NCBI GenBank assembly: GCA_021617435.1
Contig: JAJWCP010000019.1
Location: 1 to 15,092, forward strand
Reading direction: 5' to 3'
DNA length: 15,092 nt
Source of the DNA: Pseudomonadota bacterium
Lineage (GTDB): Bacteria > Pseudomonadota > Alphaproteobacteria > RF32 > CAG-239
Made by a program: the position numbers and the translations under genes. The notes below the pieces were generated by a model, which was given only the letters and a program-made list of their open reading frames with translations, ran no database searches and was not told where the DNA came from. Positions 8,073 to 14,269 of this stretch are shown one piece after another (positions within the stretch are counted from its first letter, which is position 1; every line of letters starts with the position of its first letter).

Positions 8073-8624
8073 ATGTCGGTAAAATTAAAATCAGTTATGT
8101 TCCGCAATCTGCTTTACCTGCATGAGGTTTTAACCTGCGGGCAAATCAGAAAAGCTGCCGGCAATAATGGCATAAAAGCTTCAAATTTGAGTAAAATTAT
8201 TGCCGATACCGAAAACTTAACTCACAAAAAATTGTTTTTACGCAGCACTCGCGGTCTTACCCCCACGGCTGACGCCATTAAATTATCTGAGGAAATAACC
8301 GCGCTTGAAAACCGACTTGATGCCATTATCAACCGTTGCCTTGCTCCTCAGCATACAAGCGCCGTAAAACTGTACACACCTAAAAATTTACAACTGAAAA
8401 ATTTACAAGATTATAGCCGCGAGATTAAAGTTATATCCTGCAATAATCCTGATGAAGCCGATGTAATTATCAGTTACAGCGCGCCCGGTAATCCTGAAAA
8501 TTTAGTTGTAGTTAAAAATCAACTTGGCAACAAGATTGCACAAATGATATGGGTCTCAGCCGTAAACACCCCGCAAGCCGTTAAATTAGCTGAAAAAATT
8601 ATCAACGACTTACACGCATTATAA
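8073..8624 (+). CDS. Short LysR-like protein (helix-turn-helix with a reduced C-terminal domain)
   Basis: A putative DNA-binding regulator of 183 residues. Residues 10-75 follow the LysR winged helix-turn-helix: a hydrophobic first helix (NLLYLHEVL), an IRKAAGNNGIKASNLSKII turn, and the wing KLFLRSTRGLTPTADAIKL, matching the usual LF-R-R-LT-G pattern except that the final glycine is alanine. Full LysR proteins are about 300 residues; here only about 95 follow the linker helix, with strands KLYTPK, IKVISC, ADVIISYSA and LVVVKN. This is about half the size of the usual two-lobed effector domain. There is no frameshift or stop scar, and the frame has a ribosome site (AGGA), so it may be a working small protein. 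Its stop overlaps by 6 bases that of the convergent full-length LysR gene. Confidence 0.75.
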   Translation: MSVKLKSVMFRNLLYLHEVLTCGQIRKAAGNNGIKASNLSKIIADTENLTHKKLFLRSTRGLTPTADAIKLSEEITALENRLDAIINRCLAPQHTSAVKLYTPKNLQLKNLQDYSREIKVISCNNPDEADVIISYSAPGNPENLVVVKNQLGNKIAQMIWVSAVNTPQAVKLAEKIINDLHAL

Positions 8625-9503
8625 GCCACCTGAAACTTTTTGAATAAAGCATAGCAAAGCTTTGATTTTATCAGCATCTTTAACCTCGCGCCGCGCAACC
8701 AACCAAAATTCATGACTGAATTTGAGCTTAATTTTTGCTAATCTGATTAAATTTTCTTCTTTATTCGCCACGCTTTGCGGCAAAAGACCAATTCCGACCC
8801 CGTCATTTATCAACTGCCTCAACATAGCCGATGAATTGGTAACGGCCGCCACATAGTTAGCTTTTGCCAACACTTCCGCCCATTGTGGCCAAGCGGTAAC
8901 ATAAGTATCGCGAGTGCAAATACGGTGATTTTGTTCAATATCATGCATATTTTTCGGATTGCCGAATTTTGCCAAGTATTCCTTTGAAGCATACAACCCA
9001 AATTTTAAATCATATTTATCTATAATTTTCAAAAACTTATCATCTGTTTTTTTATAAACAATCGCCAAATCAAACTCATCGGGTTTAGGCATTTCAAGCG
9101 AGCACAAAATTTCAACCCTGACCTTAGGATAAAGCGTATAAAATTCCGGTAAACACTCTGACAAATAAGCAACGCCCAATCCATCTGAGGTCCACAGCCG
9201 AATCGTACCTTCCGTATTGAAGGAGCCGATATTTAAATCATTGATTTTGCAGATAATTGTATTTAAGTCACAAATATAAGAATAAACAGTCTGTCCTGCT
9301 TCAGTCAATTTTATGCCGTTATAAACCCTGCTGATAAGCTGCTCGCCAAGTTCCGATTCTAATTCTTTAATTTGCACAGATAAATTAGACTGTTTCATAT
9401 TATTTTTTTCGGCGGCTTTTGAGATTGAACCGTAACGCACATCCGCCTCTAAGCAAAGCATACGGCGCACTTGCAAGATTGTCTCTTTAATTTTCAGACT
9501 CAT
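8619..9503 (-). CDS. LysR-family transcriptional regulator
   Basis: A full-length LysR regulator of 294 residues. The winged helix-turn-helix is at about 15-75, with SISKAAEKNNMKQSNLSVQIKELESELG as the DNA-reading part and ISRVYNGIKLTEAG as the wing. A linker helix follows, then a two-lobed effector-binding domain from about 98 (GTIRLWTSDGLGVAYL) with ECLPEFYTLYPKVRVEI and the INDGVGIGLLPQSVA segment, all typical. The effector is unknown. LysR proteins usually control a divergent neighbour; here that would be the 63-residue gene at 9626, across a gap with two palindromes. The helix-turn-helix shares an SNLS core with the short LysR-like protein, suggesting the two could be related. The ribosome site is weak. 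Confidence 0.93.
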   Translation of the reverse strand: MSLKIKETILQVRRMLCLEADVRYGSISKAAEKNNMKQSNLSVQIKELESELGEQLISRVYNGIKLTEAGQTVYSYICDLNTIICKINDLNIGSFNTEGTIRLWTSDGLGVAYLSECLPEFYTLYPKVRVEILCSLEMPKPDEFDLAIVYKKTDDKFLKIIDKYDLKFGLYASKEYLAKFGNPKNMHDIEQNHRICTRDTYVTAWPQWAEVLAKANYVAAVTNSSAMLRQLINDGVGIGLLPQSVANKEENLIRLAKIKLKFSHEFWLVARREVKDADKIKALLCFIQKVSGGL

Positions 9504-9549
9504 TTTATATACCTGTTATATGAAATAGGTTTCTTCTTTTTATATAAGA

Positions 9550-9587
9550 TAACATATATAATGTTACATGCAATAATAAAATTGCAT
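9550..9587. promoter_or_regulatory. Two adjacent palindromes between the LysR gene and the 63-residue gene
   Basis: The first is a perfect 17-base dyad TAACATATATAATGTTA (6-bp arms, 5-base centre) at 9550-9566, overlapping a TATAAT (9557-9562) that could be the -10 box for the plus-strand gene. The second has 7-bp arms, ATGCAAT and ATTGCAT, around six bases, at 9568-9587. Only one base separates them. They are good candidate regulator-binding sites; the LysR protein next door is the obvious candidate, but the classical T-N11-A form is not matched. Confidence 0.45.
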
Positions 9588-9625
9588 AAAGTACAAATTA
9601 AAAAAACAGACTAAGGAGAAAAAAT

Positions 9626-9817
9626 ATGGACGAAAGGACTGATACCGGTCATCACCGGCCCTCATTATTATTACGAAAAATTAATTATGATTTTTACCAT
9701 CTGGTAAAAAAGCTGCAAAAAAGCAATTTAAGCCACACCGCACAACTAACCGAACTGGCTTATGAAAATTTTTTAAGCGAGTTAAGGAGGTCAATCAACA
9801 AACGTCGGCTTAATTAA
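9626..9817 (+). CDS. Small basic protein of unknown function (63 aa)
   Basis: I do not recognise this protein. It is 63 residues, lysine- and arginine-rich, with no cysteine and no membrane segment. The centre (about residues 16-58) would form amphipathic helices, and the C-terminus is strongly basic (LRRSINKRRLN). It is likely real because a near-perfect AAGGAG ribosome site lies seven bases before the ATG, it fills the space between two regulators, and its end overlaps the convergent XRE gene by only 8 bases. A short hairpin (CCGGT-CATC-ACCGG at 9645-9658) falls just inside the coding start. Size, charge and setting are compatible with a small DNA- or RNA-binding accessory protein, which is speculation. 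Confidence 0.6.
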   Translation: MDERTDTGHHRPSLLLRKINYDFYHLVKKLQKSNLSHTAQLTELAYENFLSELRRSINKRRLN

Positions 9818-10154
9818 AATATTTAAAAAGCAAAACCAGCTGATCTAACAGGTAATTAACAATGTTATCATTGGCATGCCTTATTTTTTCAATCAGAAAC
9901 TGTTCTCGCTCTAAGCGTGACCAACTTTTATTGGTAACAACATTCAAATTAACCATGTCATCAAGTTTTACCTGAAAAATTTCAGCAATTTTAATGAGCA
10001 TACACAAATCCGGAACGACTAACCCTCGTTCCAGATTTGAAATTGTTCTCCAACTGACATCACACTTATCCGCCAACTCTTCCTGAGTAAGCGATGCACT
10101 CTCACGCAGAGCCTTAACTTTAAGCGCCAATGATTTTTTTAAATCTCGTTTCAT
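9810..10154 (-). CDS. XRE-family helix-turn-helix regulator
   Basis: A small transcriptional regulator of 114 residues. Residues 9-65 are a standard XRE/Cro-CI domain: LKVKALRESASLTQEELADKC, then the recognition helix VSWRTISNLERG, then PDLCMLIKIAEIFQVKLDDM. The remaining 45 residues are a helical tail (LEREQFLIEKIRHANDNIVNYLLDQL) that may mediate dimerisation. There is no peptidase or ligand domain, so it is more like a phage- or toxin-type repressor than a metabolic sensor. A 13-base sequence overlapping its start codon is repeated 50 bases upstream, which would suit autoregulation. It converges on the 63-residue gene with an 8-base overlap. Confidence 0.88.
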   Translation of the reverse strand: MKRDLKKSLALKVKALRESASLTQEELADKCDVSWRTISNLERGLVVPDLCMLIKIAEIFQVKLDDMVNLNVVTNKSWSRLEREQFLIEKIRHANDNIVNYLLDQLVLLFKYFN

Positions 10155-10211
10155 AAATCATAAATATCCTGAAATACAATGTTATTCCAGTAAACCGATT
10201 TCATAAATCAT
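10149..10211. repeat. 13-bp direct repeat at the XRE gene start
   Basis: TTTCATAAATCAT occurs at 10149-10161 and again at 10199-10211, exactly 50 bases apart (close to five helical turns). The first copy covers the start codon of the XRE gene. Two sites on the same DNA face could be bound by the XRE protein to repress its own transcription or translation. Confidence 0.45.
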
Positions 10212-10304
10212 CATAAAGTAACATTTTAATATCACTGTAAATGTGCCATTTTATATAATCACGCCTATTCGTTTATAAATATGTTAAATAAAATATTTAT
10301 TTTG

Positions 10305-10395
10305 TACAACTTATACACAGCATGGACTCGTAAATATTGCAAAAAAAAACACGGAGTAAAATCTTCTCAAATTAATCTTTTTGAGGAGATTTTTG
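10305..10395 (+). promoter_or_regulatory. Conserved 5' leader of prepilin-like gene 1
   Basis: This stretch of about 90 bases is closely matched at 14365-14457 before the second prepilin-like gene. Shared pieces include ACTTAT(A/G)CACAGCA, then GGACTCGTAAATATTGC, a run of nine A (ten in copy 2), TAAAATCTT and GAGGAGATTTTT. Conservation of untranslated sequence between two diverged genes suggests a regulatory role or recent duplication. A TTGCAA and a TAAAAT flank the A-run but are only 14 bases apart, so I do not call a promoter. Confidence 0.65.
10358..10393 (+). promoter_or_regulatory. Hairpin sequestering the ribosome-binding site of prepilin-like gene 1
   Basis: The arms AAAATCTTCTCAAA (10358-10371) and TTTGAGGAGATTTT (10380-10393) pair over 14 positions with one G-U, around an 8-base loop. 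The 3' arm contains the GAGGAG ribosome site (10383-10388). The same structure is kept in copy 2 despite base changes. Confidence 0.6.
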
Positions 10396-11142
10396 ATGTT
10401 TATTCAAAATATATTAGCTAAGCTTGCGGATAGTGAGGCAGATACGCCGCAACTTTTTTCTGCGGTGTACACTAAAAGGTACATAATGAAAAAAGTTGCA
10501 AGTAGGTGCCCGCTAGACGCAAGCCCAAAAGAGCAAGGTCGGTCTATGGTGGAGATGCTCGGCGTTCTGGCAATAATAGGTGTCCTGTCCGTCGGGGCGA
10601 TTGCCGGTTACTCCAAGGCGATGATGAAATATAAGCTCAACAAGCAGGCGGAGCAAATCAGTTGGCTGTTAAATGTTATGTACCGATATAGAAACAATTT
10701 CGGAAAAAGGTTCATGCATTTGGTACCTTACTTTGTTAAACTTGGGGAGATTCCTGAAAATATGATTAAAGATAATTCTCTTAATATTTATGATATTTTT
10801 GGTTCTGCAATTAGTATAGCCATTAACGGATGTTCATCTGAAGGAATCTGCTATAGCATAATGCTGACCTATCAAACAACTTCTTCCGCCTCTTTTGAGT
10901 CATGCCAAAATCTAACCAATATTGCTAAAGAATTTCATGATGAATTACGCATATTTAATGTTACGCGCCGCAAAACCGGTGTTGATACTGAATATGCTGA
11001 AGCTTATAAGGGAACAAAATTCTGTACCAATGACAAGCATTGTATTCGGGATATAACTCAAGAACAAATTTACGAACTTTGCCGCTATTGCCGGAATGAT
11101 GACATTCGGTGTAATATTATTTACTCAATACCGATTAACTAA
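10396..11142 (+). CDS. Prepilin-like (type IV pilin/pseudopilin) protein 1
   Basis: A secreted or surface pilin-like protein of 248 residues. Gly48 is followed by RSMVEMLGVLAIIGVLSVGAI, which fits the prepilin peptidase site: cleavage after Gly, glutamate at +5, then a hydrophobic helix of about 20 residues. The mature part has a KYKLNKQAEQ block, a KLGEIPENMIKDN segment and several cysteines, clustered in the tail (LCRYCRNDDIRC), which could form disulfides. The start used is the ATG seven bases after GAGGAG; a TTG 15 bases earlier overlaps that site and is not credible. A second ATG at 10486 with its own AAAAGG would give an 18-residue leader (MKKVASRCPLDASPKEQG), nearer the usual size. No pilus assembly gene is nearby. 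Related to the partial gene at 14458. Confidence 0.8.
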   Translation: MFIQNILAKLADSEADTPQLFSAVYTKRYIMKKVASRCPLDASPKEQGRSMVEMLGVLAIIGVLSVGAIAGYSKAMMKYKLNKQAEQISWLLNVMYRYRNNFGKRFMHLVPYFVKLGEIPENMIKDNSLNIYDIFGSAISIAINGCSSEGICYSIMLTYQTTSSASFESCQNLTNIAKEFHDELRIFNVTRRKTGVDTEYAEAYKGTKFCTNDKHCIRDITQEQIYELCRYCRNDDIRCNIIYSIPIN

Positions 11143-11177
11143 GTATGATTTAAGATTTATATCTGAAAAACAACCTT

Positions 11178-11230
11178 GTCTAGGGATAGCGAGCAGATGC
11201 GACGGGATTTTTGAGCATCGTGTACACAAA
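11178..11230 (+). repeat. Decayed relative of a sequence in the prepilin 1 leader
   Basis: In the gap after prepilin gene 1, GGATAGCGAG-CAGATGCGACG and GTGTACAC-AAAA line up, in the same order and nearly the same spacing, with GGATAGTGAGGCAGATACGCCG and GTGTACACTAAAA at about 10428-10477. By eye roughly 31 of 44 aligned positions match. Both can be read as DSE...VYTK, but this copy has stops and shifts. It also carries a GAGCAT/ATGCTC stem without a T-run, so it is not a terminator. I see no gene in 11143-11232. Confidence 0.45.
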
Positions 11231-11232
11231 AT

Positions 11233-12147
11233 TTATGCTCCGATAATTAAACCGGCATAATTTTTGCTATCAAACCTATCCAAATCTTCGGTCTTTTCGC
11301 CCACCCCGATAAAATATACCGGCGTTGGGCATTCTTCAGCAATCGCCACCAAAATTCCGCCTTTGGCAGAACCGTCAAGCTTGGTCACAATCAGGCCGTC
11401 AACCGCAACCATTTGCTTAAACGCCTGCACTTGTGAAAGCGCGTTTTGACCGGTGGTCGCGTCTATGGTCAGCATAGTTTTGTGCGGAGCTTCCGGCAAA
11501 ACTTTTTTAATCACCTTTACAATTTTTTTAAGTTCGTCCATTAAACCGTTTTTGTTTTGCAAACGACCGGCTGTATCAATAAACACCACATCGTCACCAG
11601 CTTTAATGGCGGCGTTTAATCCGTCATAACACAATCCGGCGCTGTCACAACCGTTAGCCCCCGAATAAACCCGCACTTCGGCGCGCTCGCCCCAAACCTG
11701 AAGTTGCTCCACTGCCGCGGCTCTGAACGTATCCGCCGCAATTAATGAAACCTGCTTGCCCGCTTGCTTTAATTTAGCCGCCAACTTGCCGATAGTGGTT
11801 GTTTTGCCGGCGCCGTTGACGCCGACCATCAACACCACATAGGGCTTGCAAGCCTCATCAATCGTAAACTCCGCCTCGCATGGTTTTAAAATCGTGGCAA
11901 TGTCTTCTGCCAAAGCGGTTTTAATTTCGGGCAATGAAATTTCTTTATCAAGCCGCTTTTCCGCAAACCGATTGATAATCCTCATGGTTGCTTTAACCCC
12001 TAAATCAGAAGAAATCAGCAATTCTTCAAGCTCGTCCAAAGTTGCGGTGTCAACTTTACGCTTGGTAAATATATCGCTGATACCGCCACCGATTTTAGAT
12101 GATGTTTTTTTCAAGCCCTCGCTTAGTTTTTGTAAAAAATTAGTCAT
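11233..12147 (-). CDS. ftsY: Signal recognition particle receptor FtsY
   Basis: SRP-receptor GTPase that docks ribosomes translating membrane proteins at the inner membrane. The 304-residue protein has the N domain (helical bundle, about 1-95, with LDELEELLISSDLGVKAT) and the G domain with GVNGAGKTT at 109-117, the insertion-box segment LIAADTFRAAAVEQL at 135-149, DTAGR at 191-195, TKLDGSAKGG at 255-264 and GVGEKTEDLDRF at 281-292. There is almost no acidic A domain, as is usual in alphaproteobacteria. The region after the insertion box reads GCDSAGLCYDGL, a little different from the usual DPAAVAYDA. Its ATG overlaps the end of mtaB by 8 bases, so it is translationally coupled to it. Confidence 0.97.
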   Translation of the reverse strand: MTNFLQKLSEGLKKTSSKIGGGISDIFTKRKVDTATLDELEELLISSDLGVKATMRIINRFAEKRLDKEISLPEIKTALAEDIATILKPCEAEFTIDEACKPYVVLMVGVNGAGKTTTIGKLAAKLKQAGKQVSLIAADTFRAAAVEQLQVWGERAEVRVYSGANGCDSAGLCYDGLNAAIKAGDDVVFIDTAGRLQNKNGLMDELKKIVKVIKKVLPEAPHKTMLTIDATTGQNALSQVQAFKQMVAVDGLIVTKLDGSAKGGILVAIAEECPTPVYFIGVGEKTEDLDRFDSKNYAGLIIGA

Positions 12148-13183
12148 TGCTATTCTCTCTTAATGAGCGCAAAACCTTTGCGCGGCGGCGGCGTTCTTCC
12201 ATATCAACCTGAGGCATTAAAGCCGCCGGAGTGCCTTTGCGTTCCGAATACGGAAAAACATGCAGTTTATCAATTCCGGCTTCATCAACCAGCTTGCAAG
12301 TGTTATTAAATGCCTCTTCCGTTTCGGTCGGAAAACCGCAGATAAAATCAGCCCCGAAAGTGGCTTCCGGACGCAGCGCCCTTATCTTACTGCACACATT
12401 AATCACATCTTCGCGGGTATGGCGCCGGCGCATACGTTTTAATATTAAATTATCGCCCGATTGCGCCGACAAATGAAAATGCGGATAAATATTTTTATAC
12501 TGCCCGACCAACGCGATAAATTCGTCATCAATCGCCGCCGGATCAAGCGAGCCGAACTGCAATGACGGCAACTCCGGAATTTGTTCCAATATATGCTTAA
12601 CCAATCCGCTGAATGACGGCTGATACGAGCAAGCGTCAACACCGGTCAAGCAAATTTCCTTAAATCCGTTGGCAAGCAACGTTTTAATTTGGCGGATAAT
12701 ATCTTCTTCCGGTACCGAGCGGTTATTACCGCGGGCAAACGGCACAATACAATATGTGCAACGATGATTGCACCCTTGCTGAATTTGCACAAACGCGCGC
12801 TGCCGCCCTTCAAAGCCGGTAATTAAGTATTTGTCGTAATCATCATAACTGAAAATATCGCCGACAATAGTTTTTTCATTAATTTCGGAGTTAAGATATT
12901 TTTCAATTTCAGCTTTTTCTTTGTTGCCGACAATCAAGTCAACTTCGGGCATTTCGGCAAATTTTTGCGGATTAACCTGCGCCGCGCAACCGGTTACCAC
13001 AATTTTGGCATCGGGGTGTTCTTTGCGCAGCTTGCGAACCGCTTGCCGGCACTGACGTTCTGCCTCGCCGGTTACCGCGCAGGTATTAACGATAATCAAG
13101 TTATCGCTGTCTTTAAATTTTTCTTTTAATACTTCAGATTCAAAACTGTTAATCCGACACCCGAAGGTAACAACTTCTACCAT
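12140..13183 (-). CDS. mtaB: tRNA N6-threonylcarbamoyladenosine 2-methylthiotransferase MtaB, short form
   Basis: Radical-SAM enzyme that adds a methylthio group to t6A at position 37 of ANN-decoding tRNAs, using two iron-sulfur clusters. In 347 residues there are the N-terminal cluster cysteines Cys9 (TFGCRINSFES), Cys35 (NTCAVTGEAE) and Cys66 (TGCAAQ), and the radical-SAM triad Cys138, Cys142 and Cys145 (GCNHRCTYC). TFGCRINSFES and VTGCAAQ favour MtaB over MiaB. The protein ends soon after the ERRRRAKVL helix, so the C-terminal TRAM-type RNA-binding region of typical MtaB (about 400-430 residues) is missing. The start is the ATG preceded by AAAGGAG at five bases; a longer reading to 13300 lacks a ribosome site and crosses the promoter. 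The end overlaps ftsY. Confidence 0.92.
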   Translation of the reverse strand: MVEVVTFGCRINSFESEVLKEKFKDSDNLIIVNTCAVTGEAERQCRQAVRKLRKEHPDAKIVVTGCAAQVNPQKFAEMPEVDLIVGNKEKAEIEKYLNSEINEKTIVGDIFSYDDYDKYLITGFEGRQRAFVQIQQGCNHRCTYCIVPFARGNNRSVPEEDIIRQIKTLLANGFKEICLTGVDACSYQPSFSGLVKHILEQIPELPSLQFGSLDPAAIDDEFIALVGQYKNIYPHFHLSAQSGDNLILKRMRRRHTREDVINVCSKIRALRPEATFGADFICGFPTETEEAFNNTCKLVDEAGIDKLHVFPYSERKGTPAALMPQVDMEERRRRAKVLRSLRENSND

Positions 13184-13206
13184 TTTAACTCCTTTGCAAT
13201 AACCGC

Positions 13207-13235
13207 AATATAAAGGTAAAATTTTCTGTTTGCAA
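13207..13235 (-). promoter_or_regulatory. Promoter of mtaB-ftsY
   Basis: On minus, TTGCAA (13235 to 13230), a 17-base spacer, then TATATT (13212 to 13207) lie just before the mtaB ribosome site. The -35 hexamer is its own reverse complement and is shared with the pgpA promoter. Confidence 0.5.
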
Positions 13236-13257
13236 TTTAATTTTAAGCTTTTATAAT
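13230..13257 (+). promoter_or_regulatory. Promoter of pgpA
   Basis: On plus, TTGCAA at 13230-13235, a 16-base spacer, and a perfect TATAAT at 13252-13257 give a likely transcription start near 13264, about 30 bases before the pgpA ATG. Confidence 0.5.
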
Positions 13258-13294
13258 CAGCAGAAGCTTTATTTGTTATGAAAGGTTTATAAAA

Positions 13295-13777
13295 ATGCAA
13301 AAAATCGCTTTAATCATCGCCACTTTTTTCGGCGCCGGATTGTCACCCAAAGCCCCCGGAACAGCCGGTTCTTTGGCAACTCTGCCGCTTGCTTTTGTTA
13401 TGGCTTATTTTTTCGGGCGCAACGGAATTTTGTTTGCCGCCGCCATCAGCTTTTTTATCGGCGTATGGGCAACCCATATGCTAATTAAAAACAGCACTGA
13501 AAAAGACCCTTCCAAAGTGGTTATTGATGAAACCGCCGGCCAGTTGATGAGCTTTGTGTTAGTTGCTCCGCAGTTATATCACAATTTTTCGGCTGAAGTT
13601 ATATTCGTATACTTGTGCGGATTCGGATTATTCCGTTTGTTTGATATTTGCAAAGCCGGACCGGTAAAATGGGCGGATACTAAGCTTAAAAATGCATGGG
13701 GTGTTATGCTTGATGACGTTTTTGCCGGTATTTTTGCCGCATTGTGCTTGGCTTTAATCACCTCCCGCATATTGTAA
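13295..13777 (+). CDS. pgpA: Phosphatidylglycerophosphatase A
   Basis: Removes the phosphate from phosphatidylglycerol phosphate to make phosphatidylglycerol in the inner membrane. The 160 residues match the PgpA family in length and motifs: SPKAPGTAGSLATLP at 17-31, VVIDETAGQ at 75-83, RLFDICKAGPVKWAD at 114-128 and WGVMLDDVFAG at 135-145; the acidic residues in the last three are the likely metal ligands. Four hydrophobic helices are visible. A GAAAGG ribosome site precedes the start. It is divergent from mtaB, sharing a palindromic -35 box, and is followed by a strong terminator, so it is a single-gene unit. With plsC at the other end of the window it contributes to phospholipid synthesis, though the genes are not linked in one operon. 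Confidence 0.95.
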   Translation: MQKIALIIATFFGAGLSPKAPGTAGSLATLPLAFVMAYFFGRNGILFAAAISFFIGVWATHMLIKNSTEKDPSKVVIDETAGQLMSFVLVAPQLYHNFSAEVIFVYLCGFGLFRLFDICKAGPVKWADTKLKNAWGVMLDDVFAGIFAALCLALITSRIL

Positions 13778-13797
13778 TTGCATTCTGATTAAATATC

Positions 13798-13836
13798 AAA
13801 AAGACTTCTGAGCAAAAACTCAGAAGTCTTTTTTTT
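13798..13836. terminator. Bidirectional rho-independent terminator
   Basis: A perfect 12-bp stem, AAGACTTCTGAG at 13801-13812 and CTCAGAAGTCTT at 13819-13830, with a CAAAAA loop, is flanked by A on the left and a run of T on the right. It would end pgpA on plus and the 132-residue gene on minus. Confidence 0.93.
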
Positions 13837-13846
13837 AATCACTACA

Positions 13847-14245
13847 CTAACGGCTGTTTTGCGGTAAATCATCCAGAATTTTTTTGTACATACGGGCAAG
13901 CGCTTGGTTTTCTGCGTCATCATACTGAACGCAACGCTCATAGTTGTTCTGCAAAGAGTCCTTTAAACGTTCAGGATTTTCCAGTTCTTGAAAAAAGAAC
14001 AAATTGTGAATAATCCGCATAAGATCTTCTTTGCAAGCTTCCTCATATTGCAGCTGTTCCACAATCCTTAAATGCTCACTCAGCCTCAATACTTCATTTA
14101 CAGCTTCTTTGAGGTCAGTTGGTGATTTTTTCTTCCGCTCAAGCAATTCCGGAAGTTTAGGAGCAAAGGTTATAACTGCAACCAATAGCGCCACCAATAC
14201 TATAAAGGCAAGCGCTCCTAAAAAAATTTGCATAATATCGTTCAT
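13847..14245 (-). CDS. Small membrane-anchored protein of unknown function (132 aa)
   Basis: I do not recognise a family. The N-terminus is one strongly hydrophobic helix at about residues 6-28 (FLGALAFIVLVALLVAVITF), followed by a basic patch (ERKKKS) and about 95 residues of charged, probably helical cytoplasmic or coiled-coil sequence rich in glutamate and leucine. The hydrophobic-then-basic order predicts the tail faces the cytoplasm. The start is uncertain: the ATG used has no clear ribosome site, and another ATG four codons later (14233) is possible. A good promoter pair lies upstream and a strong terminator just downstream, so it appears to be an independent transcription unit. Base composition is like its neighbours. 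Confidence 0.7.
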   Translation of the reverse strand: MNDIMQIFLGALAFIVLVALLVAVITFAPKLPELLERKKKSPTDLKEAVNEVLRLSEHLRIVEQLQYEEACKEDLMRIIHNLFFFQELENPERLKDSLQNNYERCVQYDDAENQALARMYKKILDDLPQNSR

Positions 14246-14269
14246 ACATCATAATTTTAATTCAAGGTG

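Noticed and set aside
9784..9790. AAGGAGG near the end of the 63-residue gene as a ribosome site
   Set aside because: No start codon follows at a usable distance, and the opposite strand is occupied by the XRE gene.
10381..10395. TTG start for prepilin 1
   Set aside because: The TTG overlaps the GAGGAG ribosome site that serves the ATG at 10396.
11211..11240. GAGCAT/ATGCTC stem near the ftsY end as a terminator
   Set aside because: Stem of six pairs with a 16-base loop and no T-run on either strand after it.
13184..13300. N-terminal extension of MtaB to 386 residues
   Set aside because: The extra 39 residues have no family match, no ribosome site precedes them, and they cross the promoter pair and the AAAGGAG site; they also overlap the pgpA start.
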